Of a stretch of 64,000 nucleotides of DNA, positions 19,308-28,223 are shown piece after piece (position 1 is the stretch's first letter; the number at the start of each line of letters is the position of its first letter). Under the pieces are notes generated by a model. The model searched no databases. It was given only the letters and a program-made list of their open reading frames with translations, and was not told the origin of the DNA. The DNA comes from Pseudomonas bharatica CSV86 (GTDB taxonomy: Bacteria > Pseudomonadota > Gammaproteobacteria > Pseudomonadales > Pseudomonadaceae): positions 1-64,000 of the forward strand of contig NZ_AMWJ02000007.1 in NCBI RefSeq assembly GCF_000319305.2. The letters run 5' to 3'. Position numbers and translations under genes: made by a program.

Positions 19308-19425
19308 TAAGACATAGCTGCGAAGATTCTCAAGAGCGCCAAGGCTGGCTGGCGCTCCAAACCTATTGCAGCAACCTTATGCTTCCCTCAACCAACTTGG
19401 ATCCGACCTACGGACTCGATGCAAT

Positions 19426-19692
19426 TTAATTGCAGTCCCACATGAGCGTTTCTATAGCCAGCAACTGAGTTGAAGTGATGCAGCCACCAGCGTCATGGAT
19501 GCGCTGAAGCCATTCGGTACCAGTCAAGTTCTCGCCGCGCCTGACGAGCCCCCCAAATTGAATTACGGCCTGCTGGAGTGAATCCAGCATCTCGGGATAG
19601 TACGGGCCTCCATCAAATCTCACACTCAGCCACCCAAGCCATGAGCGCTTAATCCCAAGTTCGCTGTATGCACGGGTATTCATGACAGTCAC
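19426..19692 (-). CDS. Small hypothetical protein
   Basis: An 88-residue frame (MTVMNTRAYSELGIKRSWLGWLSVRFDGGPYYPEMLDSLQQAVIQFGG...) ends in a helical segment CITSTQLLAIETLMWDCN. I do not recognise the family. An internal ATG at 19683 is an alternative start. It diverges from the XRE regulator at 19856. Confidence 0.5.
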   Translation of the reverse strand: MTVMNTRAYSELGIKRSWLGWLSVRFDGGPYYPEMLDSLQQAVIQFGGLVRRGENLTGTEWLQRIHDAGGCITSTQLLAIETLMWDCN

Positions 19693-19855
19693 CCCGCCAC
19701 CGCGATCAAGCAGGACGCTCTCTGCGCTCCTTCCATGGATGCTCTCTCTGATCGTTTATCAGCCGCCTAGGCGAGCCCAGATGTAGCCACGACACATCAC
19801 AAATGGGTCGTAAATACCGTGGTCATATAGGCATCATAACGGGACGATTCTTTCC

Positions 19856-20100
19856 ATGGCAAGAATCTCCGCAACCCTCGACAACGACGGCAGTCTGAAA
19901 AAGCTCGGTGCAGCAATTCGGGCCCGTCGCCTGGCGCTCGCGCTATCTCAGGAAGCACTAGCCGATGCGGCAGGCGTGGACCGTTCCCATATGGGGAAGA
20001 TCGAGAGGGGGAAAGGAATGTCACCTTCCTGAATATCTTGCGCATCGCCGTTGCAGTCGAATGCAAACCGTCCGAGCTGTTGGTCGATGCAAGCCTCTAG
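19856..20100 (+). pseudogene. XRE-family regulator, frameshifted
   Basis: The sequence opens MARISATLDNDGSLKKLGAAIRARRLALALSQEALADAAGVDRSHMGKIERG, a standard XRE HTH. At the G run 20007-20011 the frame breaks. With one added G it continues ERNVTFLNILRIAVAVECKPSELLVDASL and stops at 20100, giving an 81-residue single-domain repressor. The break is of the same type as in essential genes of this window, so the gene is probably whole in the cell. Confidence 0.72.
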
Positions 20101-20295
20101 CGTCACCTGGTAGCTGCCAAGTTCACCGGTGGCCGGTGAATCATCCTGCGGCTGATAACAAACCAGTTGCCTGCCCTACCAACGCCCGAGCCAGGTAACG
20201 ATCCAACACTTCTAGCGGCTTCCATTCGGGCTGAACCAAACACCCGCATCAGACACGACGCACATCGCGCATTGCTCATCTATGAGGTCGATTAA

Positions 20296-20619
20296 ATGGA
20301 AAGAATCACCTGGTTTGCAGCAGATAATCCCGAGAAGAAACGCGTCCCTGAATGGCGCCGCTCGTGCGGTTTCAGCTACAAGGGGACGATTTTCGTGCCC
20401 GCCGCCATGGCTGGAGACGAGACAGAATTCAATGTGATGCTATGCGCTCAGGGTGGCCGGCAACCTCTTGCGATACACCTTGATCATTACTTCGTCTGCA
20501 GCACCTGGCTCAAGCAGGAATTTCCCAAGCACCTCGAACTGATAGAGATCATCGAGAACCGTGTCCATCAAGCCATTGCGGAAATGGCCCAACAGAAAGC
20601 GAAATTTGAAGCGCTCTAA
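20296..20619 (+). CDS. Hypothetical protein
   Basis: The 107-residue product (MERITWFAADNPEKKRVPEWRRSCGFSYKGTIFVPAAMAGDETEFNVMLCAQGGRQPLAIHLDHYFVCSTWLKQEFPKHLELIEIIENRV) looks like a small folded beta/alpha protein. I do not recognise the family. It follows the XRE gene in the same direction with a 195-base gap. Confidence 0.5.
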   Translation: MERITWFAADNPEKKRVPEWRRSCGFSYKGTIFVPAAMAGDETEFNVMLCAQGGRQPLAIHLDHYFVCSTWLKQEFPKHLELIEIIENRVHQAIAEMAQQKAKFEAL

Positions 20620-20710
20620 ATTCGCCCGCCGCAAGCATGAACCCGCGCTTCAGAGATTGCTAGAAAACGCGCGAGATCATCGGGACAAAGGCCGTCGCCC
20701 CAGATCAAAT

Positions 20711-21151
20711 CTAGTACCCTACGTCATGACAGGCATCGGGCTTGAACCCGACCTAGGGAAACGTCCCGATGTGCTGGAAACCCAGTCGCCCTCATAGCCC
20801 GACACTGCCTTCATTCGGCAAAGCAATGTCGGCATACGCCGAGTGATACCCCGGACGCTTCAGAACCGTCAGCAGCACGTCATAGAGCTGCTGACCAACC
20901 CTACTGCGGCGTTGGCACTCGGCGACATAGACCGTCATACCCACCGCCCTGCGGTACGCCGCATGTGCCGGTGCTGACTGGCATAGGCATATACCGACTA
21001 CCCACCCTTCCCGTACGGCTACCAGATAGGGGAAGGCTTGCAGCGTCGTGGCGACCCGCTCACGCATTTGCTCCACACTTCGATTGGCCGGATGGAGCGC
21101 GATGAGCAGTTGGATGACCTGGATCGCTTCTGTATTCTGCTCTAGCGACAC
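20711..21151 (-). pseudogene. GNAT acetyltransferase, decayed
   Basis: A GTG at 21151 opens a GNAT-like sequence with LVAVREGWVVGICLCQ, then MTVYVAECQRRSRVGQQLYDVLLTVL and YHSAYADIALPNEGSVGL, the phosphinothricin-acetyltransferase type of fold. It stops at 20792, but similarity continues in the same frame: after the stop come GRLGFQHIGTFP, another stop, and VGFK. These are nonsense changes by substitution in one frame, unlike the frameshifts elsewhere, so real gene decay is likely here. Confidence 0.65.
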
Positions 21152-21856
21152 GAATCTCCATTCCGCTAGACATGGGCGGCACCACCCTGCTCAGATATTC
21201 CATTGCCTCATTTAAACTTTTGCGCGCGGTACGGGTGACGCCGATCAGCGTCGCCAAAGCCTGGCCGGTCCCGTCGCCTTGCTGACCTACCAGAGGCGCA
21301 GTTCGCGCATAGAGCGCGTCCCGTCAACCTCAACCCTGCGGTTCTCATCCAGCACACCCAACGCCCACAAGTGATCTAAGCCGGCCGTCGCGGAGCCGAC
21401 GTGGTGCAGGAATTCCAATATTCGTCACTCACTATTACACCGCAGATAGAGCAGCCGGTCAGGCTGAGTGCTCGGAACATCTCGGCTAGCAGTTGCTGTT
21501 CGGCTTCGGCGCTGAGCCGGTTCACGGTGAAGTCAATGAAGATCCGGCTGGCCCATCCTGTCGCGACGACAGGAGAACGCTCAATCCCGAAGTGCAGCTT
21601 TCCTCCAGGGCGAGGTCGCTATCGATGTCGCGCGGCACCGCGCCTTGGAGCGTCTTGCCCCCAGCTAGGCGGGACAGTTCGGGCACCGTCAAGAGTCGAA
21701 CGGGACGCGAATTGGCGACCAGCGTTCTGCTTTTGCGAAGGGAGCGCGGTCGTGGTGTGCAATGAGCAGCTCCCCACGGAACGCATAGTCGAACATGACC
21801 GCTGCCGACCCAAAGCTGCCGGTCGGATCAGTAAACGTGATTAAATGGTAAGTGTC
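21152..21856. other. Stretch of unrecognised gene remnants
   Basis: About 700 bases show several open fragments on both strands, none with a start, ribosome site and recognisable fold together. On the minus strand pieces such as VGSATAGLDHLWALGVLDENRRVEV and GQALATLIGVTRTARKSLNEAMEYL look like broken protein-coding sequence in different frames. A word of the GACCCAAAGCTGC repeat family occurs near 21808. I treat this as degraded sequence. Confidence 0.45.
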
Positions 21857-22558
21857 TCACCCACCATAAAACGCGCGCTCAACGTCCAAGGCTCGCCAAG
21901 AATGGCTCTGCCCATCGCGGTCAACCCAGTGCGCCGCTGTTCCCAGCTCGTTCAGAGCTTTAGCTTTTGCTAGCAGTAAGGCGCAATATTTTTCGTAATG
22001 CTGAAAGTTTTGCAACACAGTGCTTACATATTTTCCGCTCAATTTAAAACCAAATTCTGGATTTTTCTCAGCGATCACGGAGTCAATAACTCCGCATGTG
22101 CTGGGAGATACGAATGCCAGGATTTTGGATGCGAACGCGAATTTCAGCTGTGGTAAGGCGCATAACACACGTATCGCCTCTCCATATCGAGCGGAATCAA
22201 CGAGTGTGATTGCTTCGCGTATCAATCGAGCGGCTTGACCGGGTGGTAGGTCAACAAGGCCGCGTCGTCTGCTCTTCACGCCCTTGCGGATGATGTTCGA
22301 ACCGTAGATTGCTGCCTGGACTTTGGATAAAGCACGATTACGGTTCGTTGTACCCTTGGAGGTTGAGTAATGCCCCCAGTACAGCACGCTGAGATAGCCG
22401 AGCACGGATTGCTCGTCCCGCGTGGAACGCAACAATTGGTGATGATATGCGTCCAGCTCTGACGAGGTATCGAACTCTATATGGTTGTGCTGGCCGAGGG
22501 TACCGGTTAGCGCAACAAAAGGGTAGGAATATGCTTCACGGTGTTCTTTGAACTTCAT
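21857..22558 (-). CDS. Hypothetical protein, possible helix-hairpin-helix fold
   Basis: The 233-residue protein has a basic centre (VQAAIYGSNIIRKGVKSRRRGLVDLPPGQAARLIREAITLVDSARYGEAIRVLCALPQLKFAFASKILAFVSPSTCGVIDSVIAEKN). The LKFAFASKILAFVSP...GVIDSVI stretch recalls the helix-hairpin-helix region of DNA glycosylase-like proteins, in which the later Asp is catalytic. That likeness is weak. The N-terminal 70 residues (HNHIEFDTSSELDAYHHQLLRS) match nothing I know. It is transcribed alone. Confidence 0.55.
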   Translation of the reverse strand: MKFKEHREAYSYPFVALTGTLGQHNHIEFDTSSELDAYHHQLLRSTRDEQSVLGYLSVLYWGHYSTSKGTTNRNRALSKVQAAIYGSNIIRKGVKSRRRGLVDLPPGQAARLIREAITLVDSARYGEAIRVLCALPQLKFAFASKILAFVSPSTCGVIDSVIAEKNPEFGFKLSGKYVSTVLQNFQHYEKYCALLLAKAKALNELGTAAHWVDRDGQSHSWRALDVERAFYGG

Positions 22559-22687
22559 CAGAGCCCCCTCGAAATAGAGGAGGCACTATGCCATATAGGG
22601 CTCTGGTGCGATATCGGCAGGCGCACCCTAGTTATGCGACTGCCTTCGCTCAGATCCTCAGCAAGCCGGTCAACGAAGGTTTATAGA

Positions 22688-22810
22688 GTGGCTGCTTTTG
22701 GGTCGTTAGCGGTCGCTTGGCGTTGCCCGCTTCTGGCCAATTTCGTGAAGGGCTGCTTCCGACCCAAACCGCTTTTCTCGGAGGAGAACTACCGGCCACA
22801 AGCCGCTGCT
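22688..22810. repeat. Copies of the GGGTCG(N)TTAGC/ GACCCAAA intergenic repeat
   Basis: GGCTGCTTTTGGGTCGTTAG near 22691, CCGCTTCTGGCC near 22727 and GGCTGCTTCCGACCCAAACC near 22751 alternate in opposite orientations with short spacers. The same words occur near 21800, 23930, 28830-28920, 31885, 32200 and 32900. Confidence 0.5.
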
Positions 22811-22884
22811 CTCGACGGAGGGTAGCTAAACGACCTGATTCTGATAGGTACTTTATACTCTCGGGGTCAGAACGGGAGGACAGC

Positions 22885-23091
22885 ATGGACGACTTGCGGC
22901 AGAAAATAGAGGCGGGTGAGCCACTTATGCAGCAGGCTGCTGAGGCGTTGCGACGGTACCACGTAGCCAAGGCTGCGGAGAGCCCGCCCGATGAGATTGA
23001 ACGCCTGAAAATGCTGGCGGAATCGCTGTTCCAGGCCGCCTCGGAGTACCAGCTTAACGCACTTTCAGGGCCATTAAGGCCGCTTCAATAA
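22885..23091 (+). CDS. Small helical protein, paralogue of the one at 31915-32121
   Basis: The 68-residue product (MDDLRQKIEAGEPLMQQAAEALRRYHVAKAAES...) is almost entirely helical and ends GPLRPLQ. The ATG has GGGAGGA eight bases upstream, and a TATACT box lies further up. A copy differing at about a dozen residues lies on the other strand at 31915-32121, with a similar upstream region. No function is known; the family appears limited to Pseudomonas accessory regions as far as I can tell. Confidence 0.72.
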   Translation: MDDLRQKIEAGEPLMQQAAEALRRYHVAKAAESPPDEIERLKMLAESLFQAASEYQLNALSGPLRPLQ

Positions 23092-23136
23092 GCTTATGTT
23101 CCTCAGGCGGAAATCTCCTACAGTCGTCTGGCACTC

Positions 23137-23484
23137 TCAGTATGCAGAAACGCTCTGTGTTAACGAATGCACGTTCAGCAAATTGCTGAGCACGGGGTAG
23201 GTGAGGGTTTTGCATAGGCGCAAGAACTCCCGCATAGCGGCCTGACCAGCGTAATCTTTTAAACCTACCTCACTGCACCAAGCAGCCAGCACCCGCGCAA
23301 TAGTGTACTGTATGAATGTGGCAATGGGATGGCGTAGCCATTTAACACACGTCTGCTCTCGTTGATCACACGAAATTATTTGTTGAACCTTTGCATCCAT
23401 ATGGCTATCCCAGCAACAGAGAGCGTCGAAATTTGCCGGGGAAAAATCTCCCCTATGCTTACTCGACTCCGTCGAGCCATCCAT
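23137..23484 (-). CDS. Hypothetical protein
   Basis: The 115-residue frame includes CDQREQTCVKWLRHPIATFIQYTIARVLAAWCSEVGLKDYAGQAAMREFLRLCKTL, a cysteine-rich helical sequence that I do not recognise. The start is uncertain because no clear ribosome site is seen. It converges with the small paralogue gene. Confidence 0.4.
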   Translation of the reverse strand: MDGSTESSKHRGDFSPANFDALCCWDSHMDAKVQQIISCDQREQTCVKWLRHPIATFIQYTIARVLAAWCSEVGLKDYAGQAAMREFLRLCKTLTYPVLSNLLNVHSLTQSVSAY

Positions 23485-23618
23485 AAGAGTGCGGGCAGCC
23501 CAGCCTAACGCCTCTGCATCTAGCCCTTCATACGCGGCAAGAATCCTTTGATCCTAGGCGAGTCAAAGGCCGAAGCCTCATCTAATGCTTCAGTTTGCTG
23601 CGATCGCGATGATCGCGC

Positions 23619-23879
23619 ATGAGCAGTCTTATGCCAGGCTCAAAGTGTTTCTACACCCGTGAAATGCGATATCGCGGCTACGACGCGACCTTCAAGCTCA
23701 ACTGGCCATCCGTGGGCAGTCCCTGGAGAGCCGAACAGCGTGTTGTCATTCAAAGCAAAGATTTTGGATTCATTCTGATTCAGCCTGTGGAAGAAGGTGT
23801 CACCCTCAACACGTTGCTAGAGGTATTCGAAGCGCGTGTTATTGCGATCGTGGATGAGCGCCATCTGGGGAGTGTATAG
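23619..23879 (+). CDS. Hypothetical protein
   Basis: An 86-residue product with alternating beta-strand-like segments (ATFKLNWPSVGSPWRAEQRVVIQSKDFGFILIQPVEEGVTLNTLLEVFEARVIAIVDERHLG). The family is not recognised. An ATG 12 bases inside is an alternative start. Confidence 0.45.
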   Translation: MSSLMPGSKCFYTREMRYRGYDATFKLNWPSVGSPWRAEQRVVIQSKDFGFILIQPVEEGVTLNTLLEVFEARVIAIVDERHLGSV

Positions 23880-24227
23880 ACCGGACACATGGTTAGTCCC
23901 CTTTCTCTAGATGCCTTCGAGAGGCTGCTATGGGTCGTGAGCTACCAATCGTGATGAGCTTTTTTCGCCGTTCAGGATGTGTGAGGCGGGGCATATCCAA
24001 CAAATGACAGGGCACCTCAATGCAAACGGCTGGTCAGCATCGATGAAAAACACTGGCCACCGCCGGCTTCAGCGCGGTGCTTAACCGTAACATCCGGCCA
24101 AACATTCACTAGGCCCTCCAGAGGTGCGCATGCTTGCGCGCTTGCGCCGTCTGTCCTTCCTTCTGTCAGGCCCTGGAAACAATGGTGAATGTGCTGACAC
24201 CAATAGGGAAAATGGTGGGAGAAATTT
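23880..24227. other. Intergenic region with one GGGTCG repeat word
   Basis: Nearly 350 bases without a supported gene. GAGGCTGCTATGGGTCGTGA near 23921 belongs to the scattered repeat family. Promoter elements of the response-regulator gene at 24228 must lie at the right end. Confidence 0.45.
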
Positions 24228-24584
24228 ATGCGTGGGCTGGTGTTGGTGGTGGAGGATGACGACATCCTCCGATGGCTGATGACTGAAGTGTTAACGCACT
24301 TGGGGCATGGCGTCGTCGAGTGCGCAAGCGCCGATGACGCAATGCACAAACTGCAAGAGGCCCCACCGTTGGCGTTGGTGATTACCGATGTGCGCATGCC
24401 CGGTAACTATGACGGGCTGGATCTGGCCAAAGCGGTCTGGGCGTTGCGCCCAGAGCTTCCGGTCATTATCGTTTCAGGCAATACAGTGCTCGAGCCTGGT
24501 TTTCTTCCGGCCAATGCACGGTTCATTACCAAACCGTGCACCCTGGATGCATTGAGCGACGCCATCAATGCACTCCTAGGCTAA
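24228..24584 (+). CDS. Stand-alone response-regulator receiver protein
   Basis: The 118-residue protein is a complete CheY-like receiver: acidic pocket VVEDDDIL near residue 10, phospho-acceptor Asp in LVITDVRMPG (~residue 55), the Ser/Thr switch in VIIVSGNT and Lys in FITKPC. It has no output domain, so it acts by protein contact or as a phosphate sink. It converges with a HisKA_2-type sensor kinase whose gene ends 28 bases away; that kinase is the likely phospho-donor. Confidence 0.9.
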   Translation: MRGLVLVVEDDDILRWLMTEVLTHLGHGVVECASADDAMHKLQEAPPLALVITDVRMPGNYDGLDLAKAVWALRPELPVIIVSGNTVLEPGFLPANARFITKPCTLDALSDAINALLG

Positions 24585-24611
24585 TGAAGCACAGAGCTCG
24601 AGGTGGAACCC

Positions 24612-26162
24612 TTACAACTTGAATCGCACGCGGATGGTACTTTTTTCAGACTGCCTGTCGATCGAAATAGCCGCAGCCCCATATCCGCAGTAATTCTTGA
24701 CCAGGCGCATACCCAAGCCGGTACCGGTCGGCTTAGGATAGGTGTCCGGGAAACCATCCCCTTCATCTGAAACGCTGATCAGCGCATGATCGCCGGCATC
24801 CTTCACCTCGACTTCAATGGTCCCTTTCCCGTACTTCAGTGCGTTGGTGATCAACTCCGACACCACCAGGCCTAACGGCGCCATTCGTTCCGGAGGAAGC
24901 ACTAATGGGTCGGCATCCAGCTCGATTTTTCGGTCAGCCAGTGCTCGGCCCAAGTCGCCCAGCAACGCCTTGAGGTAGTCAGATGCCAAAATGGCGTGCT
25001 CATGCGAGGCGTTGTATAGGCGCTCATGCACGGTGGCGATGGTGACGACCCGGCCAGCCGCTGTTTGAAGCTGAATCCTGACAGCCTCATCGGGAGTCAG
25101 GTTGGCTTGTAGGAGCAGCAAGGTATTGACCAGATGGAGGCTGTTCTTGACCCGGTGATGGACCTCCTCGACGTCCATGTTACTTCTGCTGAGTTGGGTA
25201 TTTTGCGCTTCGATCAGCGATAGCAACTGGACTTCGTGATGCCGACGCTCAGTGATATCCCGGGAGACCGCAATCACTTTTTCTACAACGCCTTCAGGAC
25301 CCATGATAGGAGCGACAGTCACATCCCACCATTTGGGCTCAGCGAGTGCTGTAGGACAGAGGGCCTCGAAACGTGTGGACTCGCCACGCACGACCTTTTC
25401 CAATGCATCAAGTACTAGTGATTTGGACTCTTGAGGCCACAGATGCCACCAGGATTTGCCTTTGACCTGAGCCAGGTCGCCGATCTGCATCAAACACAGG
25501 CCGGCGTCGTTCATGAATTCGATTTCCCCCTCGGTTGAAAGAACCTTTACACAGTCGGGACTGGCGTTGAGCATGCTTTCCGAATAAGGGTTTGGAGCGG
25601 GAACGTCAGCGTCGGAGGCCAGTCTTTCCAAGGTCATCGAGATAACATTGGATATGCCTTCCAGAAAGACCAGGTCGCTTTCGATGAAGTCATCACCGTC
25701 ACTACTGTCAGCTTCCAATACCCCAAAAGGAACCGAGATGCCCCGGATAGGCACGTTGATCGCGCGCTCTATGCCGTATCTCTTCAGCAGCTCTGGAGTC
25801 CGAAAACGCTCTTCCTGCCCGAGATGGTTAGAAAGCACTGGACGGTAGGTCGATATCGCATAGCCGGCCGGGCTTGCGACATCGCCACCTACAACCGCGC
25901 TACCGATGTCCTCCTCATCCCAGCCAACCCCGTAAGCAAGGAGGAAATCATTGGTGTCCTCAATCGGAGTGAGGACCTTGGCAAAGCGCGTTTGCATCCC
26001 CTCTGCCACCACCGTACATGCCTGATTAATCAACGGATCAAGGCTGTTCGATTTCAGCGAGTGAACACCAAACTCGACAACCAATTCATGCTGCCTCTTG
26101 AGTCGGGCATGAGTCTTTCGTAGCGCAGCCCGGATCGTCTCATCAGGAGTCGAGTGTTCCAT
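24612..26162 (-). CDS. Sensor histidine kinase, GAF-PAS-HisKA_2-HATPase
   Basis: The 516-residue soluble protein has an N-terminal GAF domain (residues ~25-185: LDPLINQACTVVAEGM ... RAINVPIRGISVPFGVLEADS), a PAS domain (SMLNASPDCVKVLSTEGEIEFMN through VSRDITERR), the HisKA_2-type H-box EEVHHRVKNSLHLVNTLLLLQ and an HATPase with VVSELITNALKYG (N box) and DEGDGFPD / GLGMRLV (G boxes). No transmembrane segment is present, so it senses a cytoplasmic signal. The ATG at 26162 (MEHSTPDETI) is preferred; the frame is open to 26213. It sits among three receiver-only proteins, its probable partners. Confidence 0.9.
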   Translation of the reverse strand: MEHSTPDETIRAALRKTHARLKRQHELVVEFGVHSLKSNSLDPLINQACTVVAEGMQTRFAKVLTPIEDTNDFLLAYGVGWDEEDIGSAVVGGDVASPAGYAISTYRPVLSNHLGQEERFRTPELLKRYGIERAINVPIRGISVPFGVLEADSSDGDDFIESDLVFLEGISNVISMTLERLASDADVPAPNPYSESMLNASPDCVKVLSTEGEIEFMNDAGLCLMQIGDLAQVKGKSWWHLWPQESKSLVLDALEKVVRGESTRFEALCPTALAEPKWWDVTVAPIMGPEGVVEKVIAVSRDITERRHHEVQLLSLIEAQNTQLSRSNMDVEEVHHRVKNSLHLVNTLLLLQANLTPDEAVRIQLQTAAGRVVTIATVHERLYNASHEHAILASDYLKALLGDLGRALADRKIELDADPLVLPPERMAPLGLVVSELITNALKYGKGTIEVEVKDAGDHALISVSDEGDGFPDTYPKPTGTGLGMRLVKNYCGYGAAAISIDRQSEKSTIRVRFKL

Positions 26163-26541
26163 AAACGCTGTTCCACAACGGCAATGGGGGTTGCTATCGT
26201 CGCACCGGCGCACTACAGAAACAATCGCATCGATGATGGAGCTTCAGCGGCACCTGGGCAGTTCTCCAGCATAATTCAGCCGCAGAGCGAATGTCCTGGT
26301 CCTGGACCGCGCGATGGCTGAAAATTGCGGTCAACCGGATCTGCGAGAGTCAAGCGCTCCCGACGGTGACGAGGAGCGCGGAAAAATCGATGAACAACGC
26401 TAGCGTGGAGCGTTTGATTGATTAGGGAGGCAGAATGAATTTATCTGGAGCAAACGATGTCGTAATGACATCACGCACCAAGCCGCCTTGAAGACGGCGA
26501 CAGGATGTCAACTCCGATCTGGTGCATGTTACGCGAGCCAG
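26163..26541. other. Intergenic region between kinase and second receiver gene
   Basis: Nearly 380 bases hold the divergent promoters of the kinase and of the receiver protein at 26542. No repeat or RNA gene is recognised. Confidence 0.4.
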
Positions 26542-26949
26542 ATGATGAAACACACGATTTCCCCTCCACCGCTTCCCCCCGTGATGCTTGTAGAAGACGA
26601 ACCTGCATTAAGAGCAATCCTTACCTTTATGCTCGAGGATCTCGGAGCTGTGGTGACCAGCTTTGCAACCGCGGCTGAAGGACTCGCCGTTCTAAGTACT
26701 CAGGAATGGGCGTTGGTCGTGACGGACGTTAGAACACCAGGGCCTGTTAATGGGCTTGCTCTTGCAACCACAGTCCGGGCAAGCCTTCCTGCGGCTGGGG
26801 TCATAGTAATGAGCGGGTTCTATGAAGAGATGGGAAGACCACTGCCGATGGGAGTGTCTTTCCTGCCCAAACCGTGGCCTTCAGAGTCGTTTGACCAGAT
26901 GGTAATGCCCGTGCTCGTACAGTTCAGCAAGCGGATTTACCCAGAGTAG
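26542..26949 (+). CDS. Stand-alone response-regulator receiver protein
   Basis: The 135-residue protein has VMLVEDEPALRAIL (acidic pocket), LVVTDVRTPGPVNG (phospho-acceptor Asp), GVIVMSGF and SFLPKPW, a full receiver domain without output. A short proline-rich N-terminus precedes it. The start at 26542 (ATG ATG AAA) is chosen over 26488 because the domain begins soon after, though the ribosome site is weak. It converges with a third receiver gene four bases away. Confidence 0.85.
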   Translation: MMKHTISPPPLPPVMLVEDEPALRAILTFMLEDLGAVVTSFATAAEGLAVLSTQEWALVVTDVRTPGPVNGLALATTVRASLPAAGVIVMSGFYEEMGRPLPMGVSFLPKPWPSESFDQMVMPVLVQFSKRIYPE

Positions 26950-26953
26950 GTGG

Positions 26954-27343
26954 TTACCGGCTCAGGGCTTGGCCGATGGCGTCAATGAGTTGTTCAAGAG
27001 CCCAAGGTTTGAAAAGGAAGATGGTCCGAGGATCGAGCCCATCTGTGTCCAGGTTGAAGCCGGACGTGAAGATACAGGGCAAATCGGGCCACTTCTGCTG
27101 GATCATGGAGAGGAACTCCATACCTTTGATGCTACCAGGCAGCCCGTGGTCGGCGATGGCCAGAGAGAAGCTACCGTGCTGTTCCAATAACTCGATGAGC
27201 GCGTCATCGGCGTTATCGAAAGTTGCGCAGTCAGCTCCCAACTCCCGAATGATATCGGACATCAATGTCCTCAACGTCTGATCATCTTCTAGAACAAGAA
27301 CCTTCATTCCGATCAAAGACAGTCCTTTTGTCCCGAATTCCAT
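26954..27343 (-). CDS. Stand-alone response-regulator receiver protein
   Basis: A receiver domain with KVLVLEDDQTLRTLM, SLAIADHGLPGSIKG (phospho-acceptor Asp), CIFTSGF and TIFLFKPWALEQL. The ATG at 27343 follows GAGAGG with five-base spacing. It is the third receiver-only protein within 3 kb around one kinase, which suggests a branched phosphorelay. Confidence 0.87.
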   Translation of the reverse strand: MEFGTKGLSLIGMKVLVLEDDQTLRTLMSDIIRELGADCATFDNADDALIELLEQHGSFSLAIADHGLPGSIKGMEFLSMIQQKWPDLPCIFTSGFNLDTDGLDPRTIFLFKPWALEQLIDAIGQALSR

Positions 27344-27548
27344 AAGGCCTCTCGCCTGCAAAAAGGAGATTTTTTCATGATTCTGAATGGTAATTGACGG
27401 TAGCGAATAGCCACCGCGCTGTCTGTTCGCGCGCCGTCATATTTCTAAGCAAAACACCAAAGATAGATGATGGGGAAGAAGGGTGTCTTCGGTGCGGGGA
27501 TACTAGTCTCCAGGTCCAGAGATATTCTGAGCGAAGCGGCATGAAATT

Positions 27549-27991
27549 CTACTCGGCACTATGGGTACGCTGAAGGTAGGGTCGGAACTCTCGCAGAAAA
27601 ATTTCGAGGGTTTTAGGCCCGATCCCGTCCAGGCTGAGAAGCCAAGTTTCAAATCGACCGGTGTCGGATGCTGTGACGACAGTTGCAAGCTTGGCTTGGA
27701 GCTCTGCCTCAAGGCGTAGCCCTAAAGCGTGCAGCCGGCGGGCTGTTGATTCGTCATAACGTGCATAGCCCGCCTGGCCCAGCAACTTTACGAGGATCTG
27801 GTGCGAGCAACCGGCCAGCTTGCTCGGTGTATCCAAACCATGTCTGTTGACCAGGTGCGATAGGCCTCCACTGCAGTGCTGGACCGAATCCTCTTTCCAA
27901 TCAGAAAGCTGGCCAGCAGCCACTTGTACACACCGACTTCATAAGCCTCTGAAATGTCGATGCCCAAAGTGGCAGCGGTAACCGTGATCAC
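27549..27991 (-). pseudogene. Helix-hairpin-helix endonuclease III-like protein, frameshifted
   Basis: The first frame gives MITVTAATLGIDISEAYEVGVYKWLLASFLIGKRIRSSTAVEAYRT; after a break near 27852 (ACCTGGTC, one C short) the other frame continues LVNRHGLDTPSKLAGCSHQILVKLLGQAGYARYDESTARRLHALG ... WLLSLDGIGPKTLEIFLREFRPYL. The LDGIGPKT element is a DNA-binding helix-hairpin-helix, as in endonuclease III-type repair proteins, though a catalytic Lys is not evident. The GTG start overlaps the stop of the DUF2188 gene, so the three genes from 28385 form an operon. Confidence 0.68.
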
Positions 27992-28212
27992 CCCTTGGTG
28001 CGCTTCGGGTCTGCGGCACGTGGATACGTCCGTTCTTCCTCGATTGTTCCGTCGGCCTTGTGGATCTTCACCGAGGCGGTTTTCCCGTCGAAGAACTCGG
28101 AAAGATGTCCGACCAATTCAGCCTTCGTAGCAGCGCGCTTGGAAGCACGTTCAGCACCGGATTTCTTCAGTTCCCAACCATCGGCGGTCGGGCTCACGTG
28201 ATAATTTTCCAC
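27988..28212 (-). CDS. DUF2188 domain-containing protein
   Basis: The 74-residue product (MENYHVSPTADGWELKKSGAERASKRAATKAELVGHLSEF...GKTASVKIHKADGTIEEERTYP) is a DUF2188 protein. It starts at GTG after GGAGGATAAGGC. Members are small, basic and of unknown function, frequent in bacteria next to stress genes. The gene overlaps the downstream HhH gene by four bases and follows the acidic small gene by 11 bases. Confidence 0.85.
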   Translation of the reverse strand: MENYHVSPTADGWELKKSGAERASKRAATKAELVGHLSEFFDGKTASVKIHKADGTIEEERTYPRAADPKRTKG

Positions 28213-28223
28213 GCCTTATCCTC

